Source: Actinoplanes sp. TFC3 (GTDB taxonomy: Bacteria > Actinomycetota > Actinomycetes > Mycobacteriales > Micromonosporaceae). From it: 64,000 nucleotides of DNA. A program made the position numbers and the translations under genes. Below are positions 25,684 to 33,630 of the stretch, one piece after another (within the stretch, counting starts at the first letter, position 1; each line of letters begins with the position of its first letter). The stretch is from NCBI RefSeq assembly GCF_001553785.1, contig NZ_LOJP01000001.1, forward strand, positions 5,359,925 through 5,423,924, written 5' to 3'. The notes under the pieces are model-generated. The model was given only the letters and a program-made list of their open reading frames with translations, searched no databases and was not told where the DNA came from.

Positions 25684-26930
25684 GGTAGCTCCATGGTGAC
25701 AACTGTCGGTCCGCCCGGCGGCGAGGACAGCGACATCGTCCCATCAAATACGGCGAGGCGACGTCTCACACCACTCAGCCCGGTCCCCGCTGAGGGGTCC
25801 GCGCCTCCACGACCGTCATCGAGAATCACCATAGTCAGCAAGGCGTCGGTGTGCCGGATGGACACCGCAGCCGTGTTGGCGCCGCTGTGCCGCACAACGT
25901 TGGTCAACGCCTCAGCGGTCGCGAAGTACGCCGCCGACTCCACGGGGGTTTCCGGGCGGCCCGGCAGCTCGATGTCCACGCTGATGGGCATCGGCAGGCT
26001 GAGCGCCAGCGCCCGGACGGCACCGTCGAGGCCTCGTTCGGCCAGCACCGGCGGATGAATGCCTCGCACCAGGTCGCGCAGCTCCACCAACGCCGACCCG
26101 CTCGTCTCTCGCGCCTCTGCCAGCAGTTTCCGGACCATCTCCGGATCCCGGTCGAGTAGCTCCTCAGCCAGGCCGATGGTCATGCCCAGCGACACCAGGC
26201 GAGCCTGCGCGCCGTCGTGCAGGTCACGCTCGATGCGGCGTAACTCGGCGGCTTGCGCGTCCACGGTGTCCGAGCGCGTCTCGGTCAGCTGGGCGACGCG
26301 CAACCGTAGCTGGGCGTTCTTCGTAGGTGCCAGAAGTGTCCAGGCGAACAGCGCTTCCACCCTGCGCAGTTGGGGTGCCGCGATCAGGCCGGTCATCAGG
26401 AACAGGACACCTTGCGGGAAGGAAAGCACTCCTTGGCTGAAACTTCCGATCGGCCAGAAAAGTCCGTAGCCGTACCAGTCCACGCCGAGATAGAGCCACA
26501 GCGGCAGGAGGGTGACGCCTTCGAGACCGTACAGCGGAATGGCGATCGACACCGCGCCCAGCGCGATACCGATGATCGCGCCGGGTAGCAGCCAGGCCAG
26601 GTCGCGCCAGGTCGCCGGGTCGGTCAGAATCCACTTGTAGCGGCGCCAGCCGACGGGCAGGGATCCCTTCGGGCGCGGCGCATAAGGACGCTCGATCGTC
26701 ACGCACCAACCCGCGGCGAGCCGCCGGGCCAGGTCGGCGCGAGCGCGCACGAGTGAGGTGGCGAAGGGCAACGCGACCATGCCGATGCCGGCCGCCGGGG
26801 TCAAAGCCAGAGCAACGATCCAGAGCACGAGCAGCGGCAGGTTGAGCACCGACAGCGCAATCCCGGCCCAGCCGAGACCGACGGCGCGCAGCCCGTTGCG
26901 TACCCATGTCTCGATCCCCATGGGTTTCAT
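25635..26930 (-). CDS. Sensor histidine kinase (HisKA_3 type, DesK-like context)
   Basis: Several membrane helices fill the first 200 residues, of the sensor type common in actinobacterial kinases. A HisKA_3 dimerisation helix follows with phospho-acceptor His238 in ELRRIERDLHDGAQARL. The ATPase part includes ATAEALTNVVRHSG (N box) and LDDGRGG (G1). The stop lies inside the response-regulator gene, so the two are translated together. It is divergent from a fatty-acid desaturase, and a strong inverted repeat lies between them. Fluidity or temperature sensing is inferred from context only. Confidence 0.9.
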   Translation of the reverse strand: MKPMGIETWVRNGLRAVGLGWAGIALSVLNLPLLVLWIVALALTPAAGIGMVALPFATSLVRARADLARRLAAGWCVTIERPYAPRPKGSLPVGWRRYKWILTDPATWRDLAWLLPGAIIGIALGAVSIAIPLYGLEGVTLLPLWLYLGVDWYGYGLFWPIGSFSQGVLSFPQGVLFLMTGLIAAPQLRRVEALFAWTLLAPTKNAQLRLRVAQLTETRSDTVDAQAAELRRIERDLHDGAQARLVSLGMTIGLAEELLDRDPEMVRKLLAEARETSGSALVELRDLVRGIHPPVLAERGLDGAVRALALSLPMPISVDIELPGRPETPVESAAYFATAEALTNVVRHSGANTAAVSIRHTDALLTMVILDDGRGGADPSAGTGLSGVRRRLAVFDGTMSLSSPPGGPTVVTMELPCALSSPKTSPFSGTG

Positions 26931-27004
26931 TGTTGCCCCGGGCCGGGCTGGGCACAGTAGTGCTGGCTCCCGTATGTGTACTCCGGTTCAGCCCGCTCAA
27001 GGGT

Positions 27005-27040
27005 AGGGCTAGCGTTACCCAGAACTCGGGAGCTAGCCCT
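27005..27040. promoter_or_regulatory. Inverted repeat between kinase and desaturase genes
   Basis: AGGGCTAGC at 27005-27013 is repeated inverted as GCTAGCCCT at 27032-27040, with 18 bases between. Its place 37 bases before the desaturase ATG and 75 before the kinase ATG suits an operator for both. An RNA hairpin is the other reading. Confidence 0.5.
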
Positions 27041-27076
27041 CCTGACGATGAGCGGAAACCGCGAGACGGTGGACGC

Positions 27077-28087
27077 ATGACAACAACAACCACGCAGCGG
27101 CCACGGTCCACGGACTTCGCCGAGCTCGGCCGGCGGATAACCGGCGCGGGCCTGCTGACGCGCAAACCGGGCTACTACACAGTGCGCTTGAGTGTCGTGG
27201 CCCTGATGCTGGTCGGTGGTTGGGTGGCCTTCTTCCTCATAGGCGCGTCCTGGTGGACGTCGGCGGTGGCGGCGTTCCTGGCTGTCACGTTCGCCCAGGT
27301 GGCGCTCGTGGCCCACGATCTCGCACACCGTCAGGTTTTCCGGACTCAAGCACCGAGCGCTCGGGCAGGCATGATCGCGGGCAACCTGGCCATCGGCATG
27401 AGCTATGGCTACTGGCAGGACAAGCACACCAGGCACCACGCCAATCCCAACCACGACGATCTCGATCCCGACGTGGCGCCGGCGGTGCTCGTCTGGTCGC
27501 AGGACGCGGCGCGCACCCGGCGCGGACGGATGCAGCGCTGGCTCACACGCAACCAGGCCTGGCTGTTCTTCCCACTGCTCACTCTGCTCGGCCTGAGTTT
27601 GCACAAGGACAGCATCAAGGCGCTGCTCAACGGTTCGATCAAGCGCCGCGGGTGGGAGTCGGTGCTGCTGGCCGCTCACTTGATCTTCTATGTAACCGCC
27701 TTGGTGACCGTGTTGCAACCATTGCAGGCGTTGACTTTCTTCGTGATCCACCAAGGACTGTTCGGGGTATACCTCGGCCTGACCTTCGCACCGAACCACA
27801 AGGGCATGCCGCACCCCACCGGCGACGAGGACTTCCTCCGCAAACAGGTTCTGACGTCCCGCAACGTCCGCGGCGGCCGGCTTACCGACATCGCCCTGGG
27901 CGGCCTCAACTACCAGATCGAACACCACCTCTTCCCGGCCATGCCGACGCGCAACCTGCGCCGCGCCCAACCGATCGTGCGGGCCTACTGCCGGGAGATC
28001 GGCGTGACCTACGAGGAGACAGGCCTGATCGAGTCCTACGGCATCGCGTTGAAGCACCTGCACGAGGTGGGAGAACCCCTGCGATGA
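27077..28087 (+). CDS. Membrane fatty-acid desaturase
   Basis: The three His boxes of di-iron desaturases are intact: HDLAH at residues 80-84, HTRHH at 117-121 and QIEHHLFP near residue 280. Four hydrophobic segments span the membrane. It should insert a double bond into acyl chains with electrons from ferredoxin or a similar donor. ATG 27077 is used because the upstream open frame is non-coding. It is probably controlled by the divergent two-component pair, as des is by DesKR in Bacillus subtilis. Confidence 0.92.
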   Translation: MTTTTTQRPRSTDFAELGRRITGAGLLTRKPGYYTVRLSVVALMLVGGWVAFFLIGASWWTSAVAAFLAVTFAQVALVAHDLAHRQVFRTQAPSARAGMIAGNLAIGMSYGYWQDKHTRHHANPNHDDLDPDVAPAVLVWSQDAARTRRGRMQRWLTRNQAWLFFPLLTLLGLSLHKDSIKALLNGSIKRRGWESVLLAAHLIFYVTALVTVLQPLQALTFFVIHQGLFGVYLGLTFAPNHKGMPHPTGDEDFLRKQVLTSRNVRGGRLTDIALGGLNYQIEHHLFPAMPTRNLRRAQPIVRAYCREIGVTYEETGLIESYGIALKHLHEVGEPLR

Positions 28088-28381
28088 CATACCCAGGGGC
28101 ACGGAGAAGCGCGCCGGTTCCGCAGTCATCGAAAACTGCGGTGCCCCGGCTGATCAAAATGTGGTTGACCGGCTGCCGGTCGCCGTGATGGGGTGAGCCC
28201 GCCCGCCGATCGGTGCAAGGTCTGATCGGCGCGAGCAGATGGACCCTCTGCTTGAAGGAATGACGCCTGTGATCTCGGTGAGCCAAGAAGCCGCCTGAGC
28301 GTTCCGCGCTACGAACTCGTTTCCAGCGCCTTTGCGTGGCGGCCGCGCTTTCTTCGTCGTCCGTGCACGTCTTCCTTCACC
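28088..28381. other. Intergenic stretch, nothing recognised
   Basis: No open frame here has coding character. A short direct repeat, GATCGG, flanks TGCAAGGTCT near 28208-28230. It may contain the promoter of the acetyltransferase gene. Confidence 0.4.
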
Positions 28382-29290
28382 ATGCAGAGGTTCACCTTGA
28401 GCTTGGATGCCCGCATTCAAGAGTCCGTGGTCGACAACCTGGCCGCCCGGCCCGCACCCGTCGCCGTCGGACCGTTCATCATCGGCGTCGACCCCGGCAC
28501 CGACAGCCCCGGCATCAACTACGCCACACCGCGACCGGGCCACACCATCACCCCAGCCGACATCACCGCACTGGTGACGGCGTTCCGAACGGCAGAACGC
28601 AAACCCCGATTGGAGTACGTCACCAGCACTGCCCCCGACCTCGAACACCTGCTTCTGAACGCCGGATTCGCCGTCGAGGAACGGCACGACTACCTCGTCT
28701 GCTCACCTGGTTCGCTGCGGGTTCCACCGATACCCGACGGCTTCCGGGTACTGTCGCCGGCCAACTCCGAGCAGCGCATCGCCATGGTCAATGCCCAGAA
28801 CGAGGCGTTCGGGGGTGAACCTACGGCCACCGAGCAAGACGCCGAACGCATCGCGCACTTGCAGGACCGCGGCGGCGTTGCGTTCATGGCCATTGATGCG
28901 GTCGGCGTGTGCGTGGGCGGTGGTATGGCGACACCACCTAACGGAGGCGGAGGGGGTACGCCCGCTGAGAGCAAGCCCTTGGGCGGCTCGCGCGAAAGCG
29001 AGCGCCCGGAAGGCCGGCAAGCGAGCGAGCCAGCGGACGGCCAGCAAGGGAGCGAGCTGGCGAATGGCGGGGTCAGTGAAGTGACGGGGATTGCGGTTGT
29101 GACGGCGTACCGGCGGCGGGGGCTTGCTGCGGCGATCACCGGGGCCATTACGGTGCAGCTTTTTGGTGCGGGGGTTGAGGTTGCTTGGCTGGAGGCTTCG
29201 GGGCCGGATTCGTGGCGAATCTATGAGCGGGTTGGGTATCGACCGTCGGGCAAGCGACTTTATATGTGCCTGGATCGGGTCGCGGGCTAA
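28382..29290 (+). CDS. GNAT acetyltransferase with a low-complexity insertion
   Basis: Two GNAT-like halves are present. The C-terminal half has the acetyl-CoA loop VVTAYRRRGLAAAITGAI and a typical ending (WRIYERVGYRPSGKRLY). Between strands four and five, at residues about 187-228, a Gly/Ser/Glu-rich segment interrupts the fold; without it CVGGGMATPPNGG would run straight into VSEVTGIAVV. The reading frame survives, so the protein may still work with a surface loop. The substrate is unknown. The start is ATG 28382, with no strong ribosome site. Confidence 0.75.
   Translation: MQRFTLSLDARIQESVVDNLAARPAPVAVGPFIIGVDPGTDSPGINYATPRPGHTITPADITALVTAFRTAERKPRLEYVTSTAPDLEHLLLNAGFAVEERHDYLVCSPGSLRVPPIPDGFRVLSPANSEQRIAMVNAQNEAFGGEPTATEQDAERIAHLQDRGGVAFMAIDAVGVCVGGGMATPPNGGGGGTPAESKPLGGSRESERPEGRQASEPADGQQGSELANGGVSEVTGIAVVTAYRRRGLAAAITGAITVQLFGAGVEVAWLEASGPDSWRIYERVGYRPSGKRLYMCLDRVAG
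28941..29065. repeat. Hairpin-rich in-frame insertion inside the GNAT gene
   Basis: About 125 bases contain GCTCGC-GCGAAA-GCGAGC and GCCAGC-N10-GCTGGC hairpins and repeated GCGAGCGAGC words. The insertion keeps the frame. It resembles a small palindromic element placed in a coding sequence, although local expansion is possible. Confidence 0.5.
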
Positions 29291-29299
29291 TTTGGCGGT

Positions 29300-29809
29300 A
29301 TGACCACGTCGGCGAGTTGGTTTCAGTCGGTCACCGCCGGCTGGCCGAACTTGTTGCAGGGGCTTGTCAGTGCTGTGATCACTGGTCTGGTGGCGGCTCT
29401 GGTCAGCCTTACGGTGGTGAGGCTTACCGACTCGTCGCTGCGCAAGCTGGCTTTGCAGCAACAGGCTCGCGACAAGGTTGTTGACGCTCTTGAGTCCGGC
29501 ATGCGGACGTTTGTTGGCGTGCCGGACGAGCGTTCGTTGCGGGCGGACATTGAGGACGTTGCGGTCCTTGATCTCCGCTTCCGCATCGCCGCGGCGGTGG
29601 TGGCTGCTCAGGATCGGCAGTTCAGCACCGAGCTTGACCGGGTTGCTACTCGGCTGCACGAACTCACCGAGCGCTGGAGTCAGGATGCGGCGCTGGGAAC
29701 CAAGGAGGCTGCGCTGGATCGGTACAACGAGGTGTGGCAGATCTTCGCCTCCTGCCAAGACGCCATGATTACCTGGTTGCGGCGCGCCGAGCCGGGCTTC
29801 CAGGGGTGA
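29300..29809 (+). CDS. Hypothetical single-span membrane protein
   Basis: Residues about 18-42 (LLQGLVSAVITGLVAALVSL) form one membrane helix. The remaining 125 residues are helical and charged, cytosolic by the positive-inside rule. No family is recognised. ATG 29300 lies nine bases after the GNAT stop, so the two may share a transcript. Confidence 0.65.
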   Translation: MTTSASWFQSVTAGWPNLLQGLVSAVITGLVAALVSLTVVRLTDSSLRKLALQQQARDKVVDALESGMRTFVGVPDERSLRADIEDVAVLDLRFRIAAAVVAAQDRQFSTELDRVATRLHELTERWSQDAALGTKEAALDRYNEVWQIFASCQDAMITWLRRAEPGFQG

Positions 29810-29981
29810 AGCCTCGCCTCCAGATCCAGGACATTGACTCCGGGCGCACGAAATCAGAACAAGGACCAAGATCGAGAGTTCCGCACCGAGACGGACGGTT
29901 CAGGCGCAAGACGAATCAGGTGTCAGCAGAACAGGAAGTCGGTTGCGCGCCGCCGTGGAAGCGAACGCATCAAACCCAGGC

Positions 29982-31652
29982 TCACCCGCGGAACTCACCC
30001 GGCGGCGTTTCCTTCCCCTCACCGTTCTTCGCCTGCTCAGCCTCCCGAAGCTCCACCCGCCGGATCTTCCCCGAAATGGTCTTCGGCAGGTCAGTGAATT
30101 CCAGACGCCGAATCCTCTGGTAAGGCGACAAATGCGTCAGGGAATGCTCGAAGATGGCTTTTGCCGTTTCCTCGGTCGGTTCCCAGCCGGCAGCTAGCAC
30201 CACGTACGCCTTGGGCACGTTGAGGCGCAGCGCGTCGGGTGATGGCACCACGGCCGCTTCCACCACCGCTTCATGCTTGATCAGGACGCTTTCGAGTTCG
30301 AAGGGGGAGATTCGGTAATCCGAGGCTTTGAACACGTCGTCGGTGCGGCCTATGTAGGTGATGTATCCGTCCTTGTCTTGCGAGCCCACGTCGCCGGTGT
30401 GGTAGTAGCCGTCGGCCATTACTGCGGCGGTTAGGTCTTCGTCACCGTGGTAGCCGACCATGAGCCCGACGGGGCGCGGGTCGAGCTGCAGGCAGATCTC
30501 GCCCTCGGTGGCCGGCTTCCCCGTCAGCGGGTCGATCAGGGCTACGCGGAACCCAGGCACCGGGCGGCCCATCGAGCCCGGACGTACCGGCTGACCAGGT
30601 GTGTTGGCGATCTGGACCGACGTCTCGGTCTGGCCGAAGCCGTCGCGGATGGTCACGCCCCAGGCCTCGCGTACCCGCTCGATGACCTCGGGGTTGAGTG
30701 GCTCTCCGGCCCCCACCACCAGGCGGGGCGGGGTGCGCAGGGTGCTCAGGTCCGATTGGATCAGCATGCGCCATACGGTGGGCGGCGCACAGAAGCTGGT
30801 CACCTCGCAGCGCTGCATCTCGGCCAGCAGCCGCGCGGCGTCGAAGCGGGTGTAGTTGTAGATGAACACGCAAGCCTGGGCGTTCCACGGGGCAAAAACG
30901 TTGCTCCAGGCGTGCTTGGCCCAGCCGGGGGACGAGATGTTGAGGTGGATGTCTCCGGGCTGCAGGCCGATCCAGTACATGGTCGACAGGTGGCCGGCCG
31001 GGTACGAGGCGTGCGTGTGTTCCACCAGCTTGGGTTGGGCTGTGGTGCCGGATGTGAAGTAGAGCAGCAGCGTGTCGTCGGCGTGGGTCGGGCCGTCCGG
31101 CTGGAACGTGGTGCTCTGGTCGTACCCGTCGGAGAAGGTTTTCCATCCCTCGACCGGTTCTCCCACCGCGACCCTCGTCACGTTTTCGTCGATGCCTTCG
31201 AAGCGTGGCGCGGCGCTCGAAAGCGCGACCACATGCTGGGCGCCGCCGCGCGCGACACGGGTGCGGACGTCGGCCGGGCCCAGCAGCGGAGTGGCCGGGA
31301 TGAGCACTGCGCCCAGCTTCATCGCGGCCAGGATAGTTTCCCACAGTTCGACCTGGTTGCCCAGCATGAGGACCAGCCGGTCGCCGCGTTTGACGCCTTG
31401 CGCGCGCAGCCAATTGGCCACCTGGTTTGAGCGCTGGGACATCTGCTCGTAGGACAGCTTCTGCTCCGAGCCGTCCTCTTCGACGATCCAGAGCGCAGGT
31501 GCATCGTTACCCTGGGCGATTACGTCGAACCAGTCGAGGGCCCAGTTGAACTCGCCGAGCTGGGGCCAGGCGAAGGTCGCGTAGGCGTCGGCGTAGTTCT
31601 CGCGACGCTCGATGAGGAAATCGCGGGCGGCCCGGAAAGCTGCAGTACCCAT
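29982..31652 (-). CDS. Acyl-CoA synthetase (AMP-forming)
   Basis: An ANL-superfamily enzyme that activates a carboxylic acid through an acyl-adenylate. The P-loop-like motif YFTSGTTAQPK, the DGFGQTE motif and YHTGDVGSQDKDGYITYIGR are intact. The hinge region and catalytic Lys (PKTISGKIRRVELRE) are near the end. At 556 residues it has full length. The sequence style is that of acetyl- to medium-chain acyl-CoA synthetases; substrate length is not certain. No clear operon; the next gene upstream is 33 bases away on the same strand and could be co-transcribed. Confidence 0.9.
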   Translation of the reverse strand: MGTAAFRAARDFLIERRENYADAYATFAWPQLGEFNWALDWFDVIAQGNDAPALWIVEEDGSEQKLSYEQMSQRSNQVANWLRAQGVKRGDRLVLMLGNQVELWETILAAMKLGAVLIPATPLLGPADVRTRVARGGAQHVVALSSAAPRFEGIDENVTRVAVGEPVEGWKTFSDGYDQSTTFQPDGPTHADDTLLLYFTSGTTAQPKLVEHTHASYPAGHLSTMYWIGLQPGDIHLNISSPGWAKHAWSNVFAPWNAQACVFIYNYTRFDAARLLAEMQRCEVTSFCAPPTVWRMLIQSDLSTLRTPPRLVVGAGEPLNPEVIERVREAWGVTIRDGFGQTETSVQIANTPGQPVRPGSMGRPVPGFRVALIDPLTGKPATEGEICLQLDPRPVGLMVGYHGDEDLTAAVMADGYYHTGDVGSQDKDGYITYIGRTDDVFKASDYRISPFELESVLIKHEAVVEAAVVPSPDALRLNVPKAYVVLAAGWEPTEETAKAIFEHSLTHLSPYQRIRRLEFTDLPKTISGKIRRVELREAEQAKNGEGKETPPGEFRG

Positions 31653-31685
31653 GCTGATCAGCTTGCGCCGGGCCGCCGGTCGGCA

Positions 31686-32552
31686 CTACCCCCGGGTGGG
31701 GGTGGGTGCCACCTCGTGGGACTGCTCGGGCACGGCGAGCACTGCCGCAGCGGCGCGGGCCTTGGCCAGGGCCACCGGGAAGGCGCGGGTGGACTGCCAG
31801 AGGCGGTAGATCAGGCGCAGTTCGAAGACCAGCATCAGGGCCCCGGCCAGCACCGCGAAGGGAATGATCAGGCCGGTCAGGGGGCCGATGATGAAGACCG
31901 TCATCTCGTACTCGATGCCGCTGAACAGGTGTGTGCGGATGCGCCGCGACAGCAGCAGGTGGCGAACCTTCGCGCGCGGGCCGTGAGCGACGGCGGCGGC
32001 CGCAGCGGGAGCTTCGGGCGGCGGCGGGAGGATCGGGCCGCGCGCTTCGGCGATCTGGTCGCGCATGGTCTGGCGGACCTTGGCCATCTGCTGGCCGTTG
32101 AGATAGCGGAACAGGTCCAGGAAGACCACGGCGATCATGACCCAGAGGTACGTGTCAGAGCCCGTCCGTTCGTACTGGCCACCGAAGAGCGCCAGGGCAC
32201 AGATGAACACGCGAACCCGGTCGAACATGAAGTCGAGCCAGGTCCCGAACATCGACCCGGTTCCATTGAGCCGGGCGATCTTGCCGTCCATGCAGTCGAC
32301 GATGAAGCTGACGTGGAACAGCAGCGCCCCGGCCACGACCCACCAGCGCTCACCCGTGGCGAACGCCGCGGCGGCTCCCAGGCCGAGGATGGTTGCGATT
32401 CCGGTGAGAAAATTCGGCGTGATCCACCGGTACGGCGAGACGAGCCACACCAACCGGGCCGCCACCGGGTCCACCAGCAGCACAGTCCACCAGGCGTCCT
32501 TGGCTTTGTAGGTCTGCTCGCGGATCTCGCGCAGGGATGAGCGTCGCACCAT
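31686..32552 (-). CDS. CDP-alcohol phosphatidyltransferase
   Basis: The family signature D-x2-D-G-x2-A-R-x8-G-x3-D-x3-D is complete in DCMDGKIARLNGTGSMFGTW and the following LDFMFDR. About six membrane helices are present. The enzyme transfers a phosphoalcohol from a CDP donor, as in phospholipid or phosphoinositol synthesis; the acceptor is not fixed by sequence. ATG 32552 is preferred over a TTG four codons upstream. Confidence 0.87.
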   Translation of the reverse strand: MVRRSSLREIREQTYKAKDAWWTVLLVDPVAARLVWLVSPYRWITPNFLTGIATILGLGAAAAFATGERWWVVAGALLFHVSFIVDCMDGKIARLNGTGSMFGTWLDFMFDRVRVFICALALFGGQYERTGSDTYLWVMIAVVFLDLFRYLNGQQMAKVRQTMRDQIAEARGPILPPPPEAPAAAAAVAHGPRAKVRHLLLSRRIRTHLFSGIEYEMTVFIIGPLTGLIIPFAVLAGALMLVFELRLIYRLWQSTRAFPVALAKARAAAAVLAVPEQSHEVAPTPTRG

Positions 32553-32564
32553 AACCCCAATCAA

Positions 32565-33100
32565 CGCCCCGGCCCCGCACCGGAAACGTCTTATGTCCGT
32601 TTTGTTAGCCTAGCGACCACCTCTGTCTAGGTGATCGTGAAATTGTCACGTTACAAAGGTGCCTGAGCTTGGCGGCCGCCGAGGGGCGGTCCTCTTCGGT
32701 CGAGAGTTCCCCGGATCGCCCGGAGCTGTCCGGCAGGTCGAGGTGCTTCCAGGCCGCCAAGAAGCCCTCGGAGCGGTCCGGTAGCTCGAGCCCGAGGAGC
32801 CCTCAGAGCGGCGCCGAGTTCCGAGCCATTGGAATCCCCAGAGCAGCCCGGCGGCAGCATGCCATATATCTCCCCTGGCGGACATCCCCGGCTCGCCGAT
32901 CGTTCACTTCGATGCCCGTGAAATACCCTGGCGCACTTTACGCAGTCCGATCGGACAGGGTGTCGCGTTCGTCGCGTTCGCGGGCGCCTCAAGGTGCGCT
33001 CGCAGAGGGAAGCAGCCAGCGAGAGGGCCACAGCCCGACCGGAGAAGAAGTCACGGCCGAAAAGAGAGGTCCGGCCGCAGAGAAGGCGCGATTAAATGCG
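32565..33100. other. Long intergenic region before the tRNA cluster
   Basis: Several overlapping open frames exist here on both strands, but none has a ribosome site, third-base bias or a recognisable product. The part near 32600-32650 is relatively AT-rich and may hold the promoter of the phosphatidyltransferase gene. The rest shows many CGGAG-type words and nothing I can name. Confidence 0.5.
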
Positions 33101-33130
33101 TTGAAGAACGCCGCCGGCCTGTTCTATGGT
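33101..33130 (+). promoter_or_regulatory. Promoter of the leader peptide/tRNA-Arg unit
   Basis: TTGAAG at 33101-33106, an 18-base spacer and TATGGT at 33125-33130. Six bases later comes the ATG at 33137, so transcription should start at the start codon. It is among the best sigma70-like promoters seen in the window. Confidence 0.65.
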
Positions 33131-33136
33131 TTTCCC

Positions 33137-33181
33137 ATGACGAAGCGAATGCGCACCACCCCGGCACGGCGAAGCGGCTGA
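33137..33181 (+). CDS. Putative Arg-rich leader peptide (14 aa)
   Basis: The leaderless reading frame encodes MTKRMRTTPARRSG. Four of 14 residues are Arg (codons CGA, CGC, CGG, CGA). A 6-bp hairpin, GGCTGA-CAA-TCAGCC (33176-33190), begins over its stop codon. A strong terminator follows 20 bases after the stop, and tRNA-Arg lies directly behind. The set looks like an attenuator in which ribosome speed at Arg codons decides read-through. Translation and function are inferred; the family is not known to me. Confidence 0.45.
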   Translation: MTKRMRTTPARRSG

Positions 33182-33200
33182 CAATCAGCCTCCTCCGTCC

Positions 33201-33230
33201 GCCGCCGGCCTGCCCGGCGGCTTTTTCTTT
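33201..33230 (+). terminator. Intrinsic terminator between leader peptide and tRNA-Arg
   Basis: GCCGCCGG-CCTGC-CCGGCGGC is a perfect 8-bp stem followed by TTTTTCTTTT. It ends four bases before the tRNA, so the tRNA is made only by read-through or from a promoter I cannot see. Confidence 0.85.
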
Positions 33231-33234
33231 TCCT

Positions 33235-33308
33235 ACCCCCATGGCGCAGTGGGACAGCGCGCGACGCTACGAACGTCGAGGCCGCAGGTTCGAATCCTGC
33301 TGGGGGTG
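33235..33308 (+). tRNA. tRNA-Arg(ACG)
   Basis: Cloverleaf: acceptor ACCCCCA/TGGGGGT, D-stem GCGC/GCGC, anticodon stem CGACG/CGTCG with loop CTACGAA (anticodon ACG, read as ICG after deamination, decoding CGU, CGC, CGA), T-arm GCAGG-TTCGAAT-CCTGC. Discriminator G, 74 nt, CCA not encoded. Confidence 0.95.
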
Positions 33309-33324
33309 CGCAGCAGTAAACCGG

Positions 33325-33397
33325 GCGCCGCTAGCTCAACTGGCAGAGCAATTGACTCTTAATCAATCGGTTCGGGGTTCGATTCCCCGGCGGCGCA
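33325..33397 (+). tRNA. tRNA-Lys(CTT)
   Basis: Acceptor GCGCCGC/GCGGCGC, D-stem GCTC/GAGC, anticodon stem ATTGA/TCAAT with loop CTCTTAA (anticodon CTT, Lys AAG), T-arm CGGGG-TTCGATT-CCCCG. Discriminator A, 73 nt. It follows tRNA-Arg by 16 bases and is probably on the same transcript. Confidence 0.96.
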
Positions 33398-33418
33398 CTT
33401 TCCTTGGAAATTCATCAC

Positions 33419-33491
33419 CGCAGGCGGGGCGTTGGCTGCCCGGCCGCCGCTCATAACGGCGGAAGGCCCGGTTCGACACCGGGGCCTGCGA
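33419..33491 (+). tRNA. tRNA-like element with CAT anticodon and unusual D-arm
   Basis: Length is exactly 73 nt. Acceptor CGCAGGC/GCCTGCG pairs over 7 bp, the anticodon stem CGCCG/CGGCG carries loop CTCATAA (CAT), the variable region is 5 nt, and the T-arm CCCGG-TTCGACA-CCGGG is perfect. The D-arm is odd: T8 is G and the only good stem is GGGC/GCCC with shifted linkers. It could be a diverged Met or Ile(CAU) tRNA, a pseudo-tRNA or a tRNA mimic. C1-G72 argues against an initiator tRNA. Confidence 0.55.
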
Positions 33492-33630
33492 CTCGGCACC
33501 CCATCGAGGTCGCCATGCAGGACCTGTCGCCGATGGTGGTGGTCCCGGTGGCCGCCGCCCGCAGGAGCCTGCGCAAGCTGCGGGGGCGGGAAGCCGGGGC
33601 TGGTGCCCGGGTTCGCGGGCGTGGCGGTGT

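Noticed and set aside
32669..33181. 170-codon frame upstream of the tRNAs
   Set aside because: Low-complexity Ser/Arg-rich product; only its last 14 codons lie in the plausible leader transcript.
33419..33491. Initiator tRNA-fMet for the CAT element
   Set aside because: Position 1-72 is a C-G pair and the anticodon stem lacks the three G-C pairs required of initiators.
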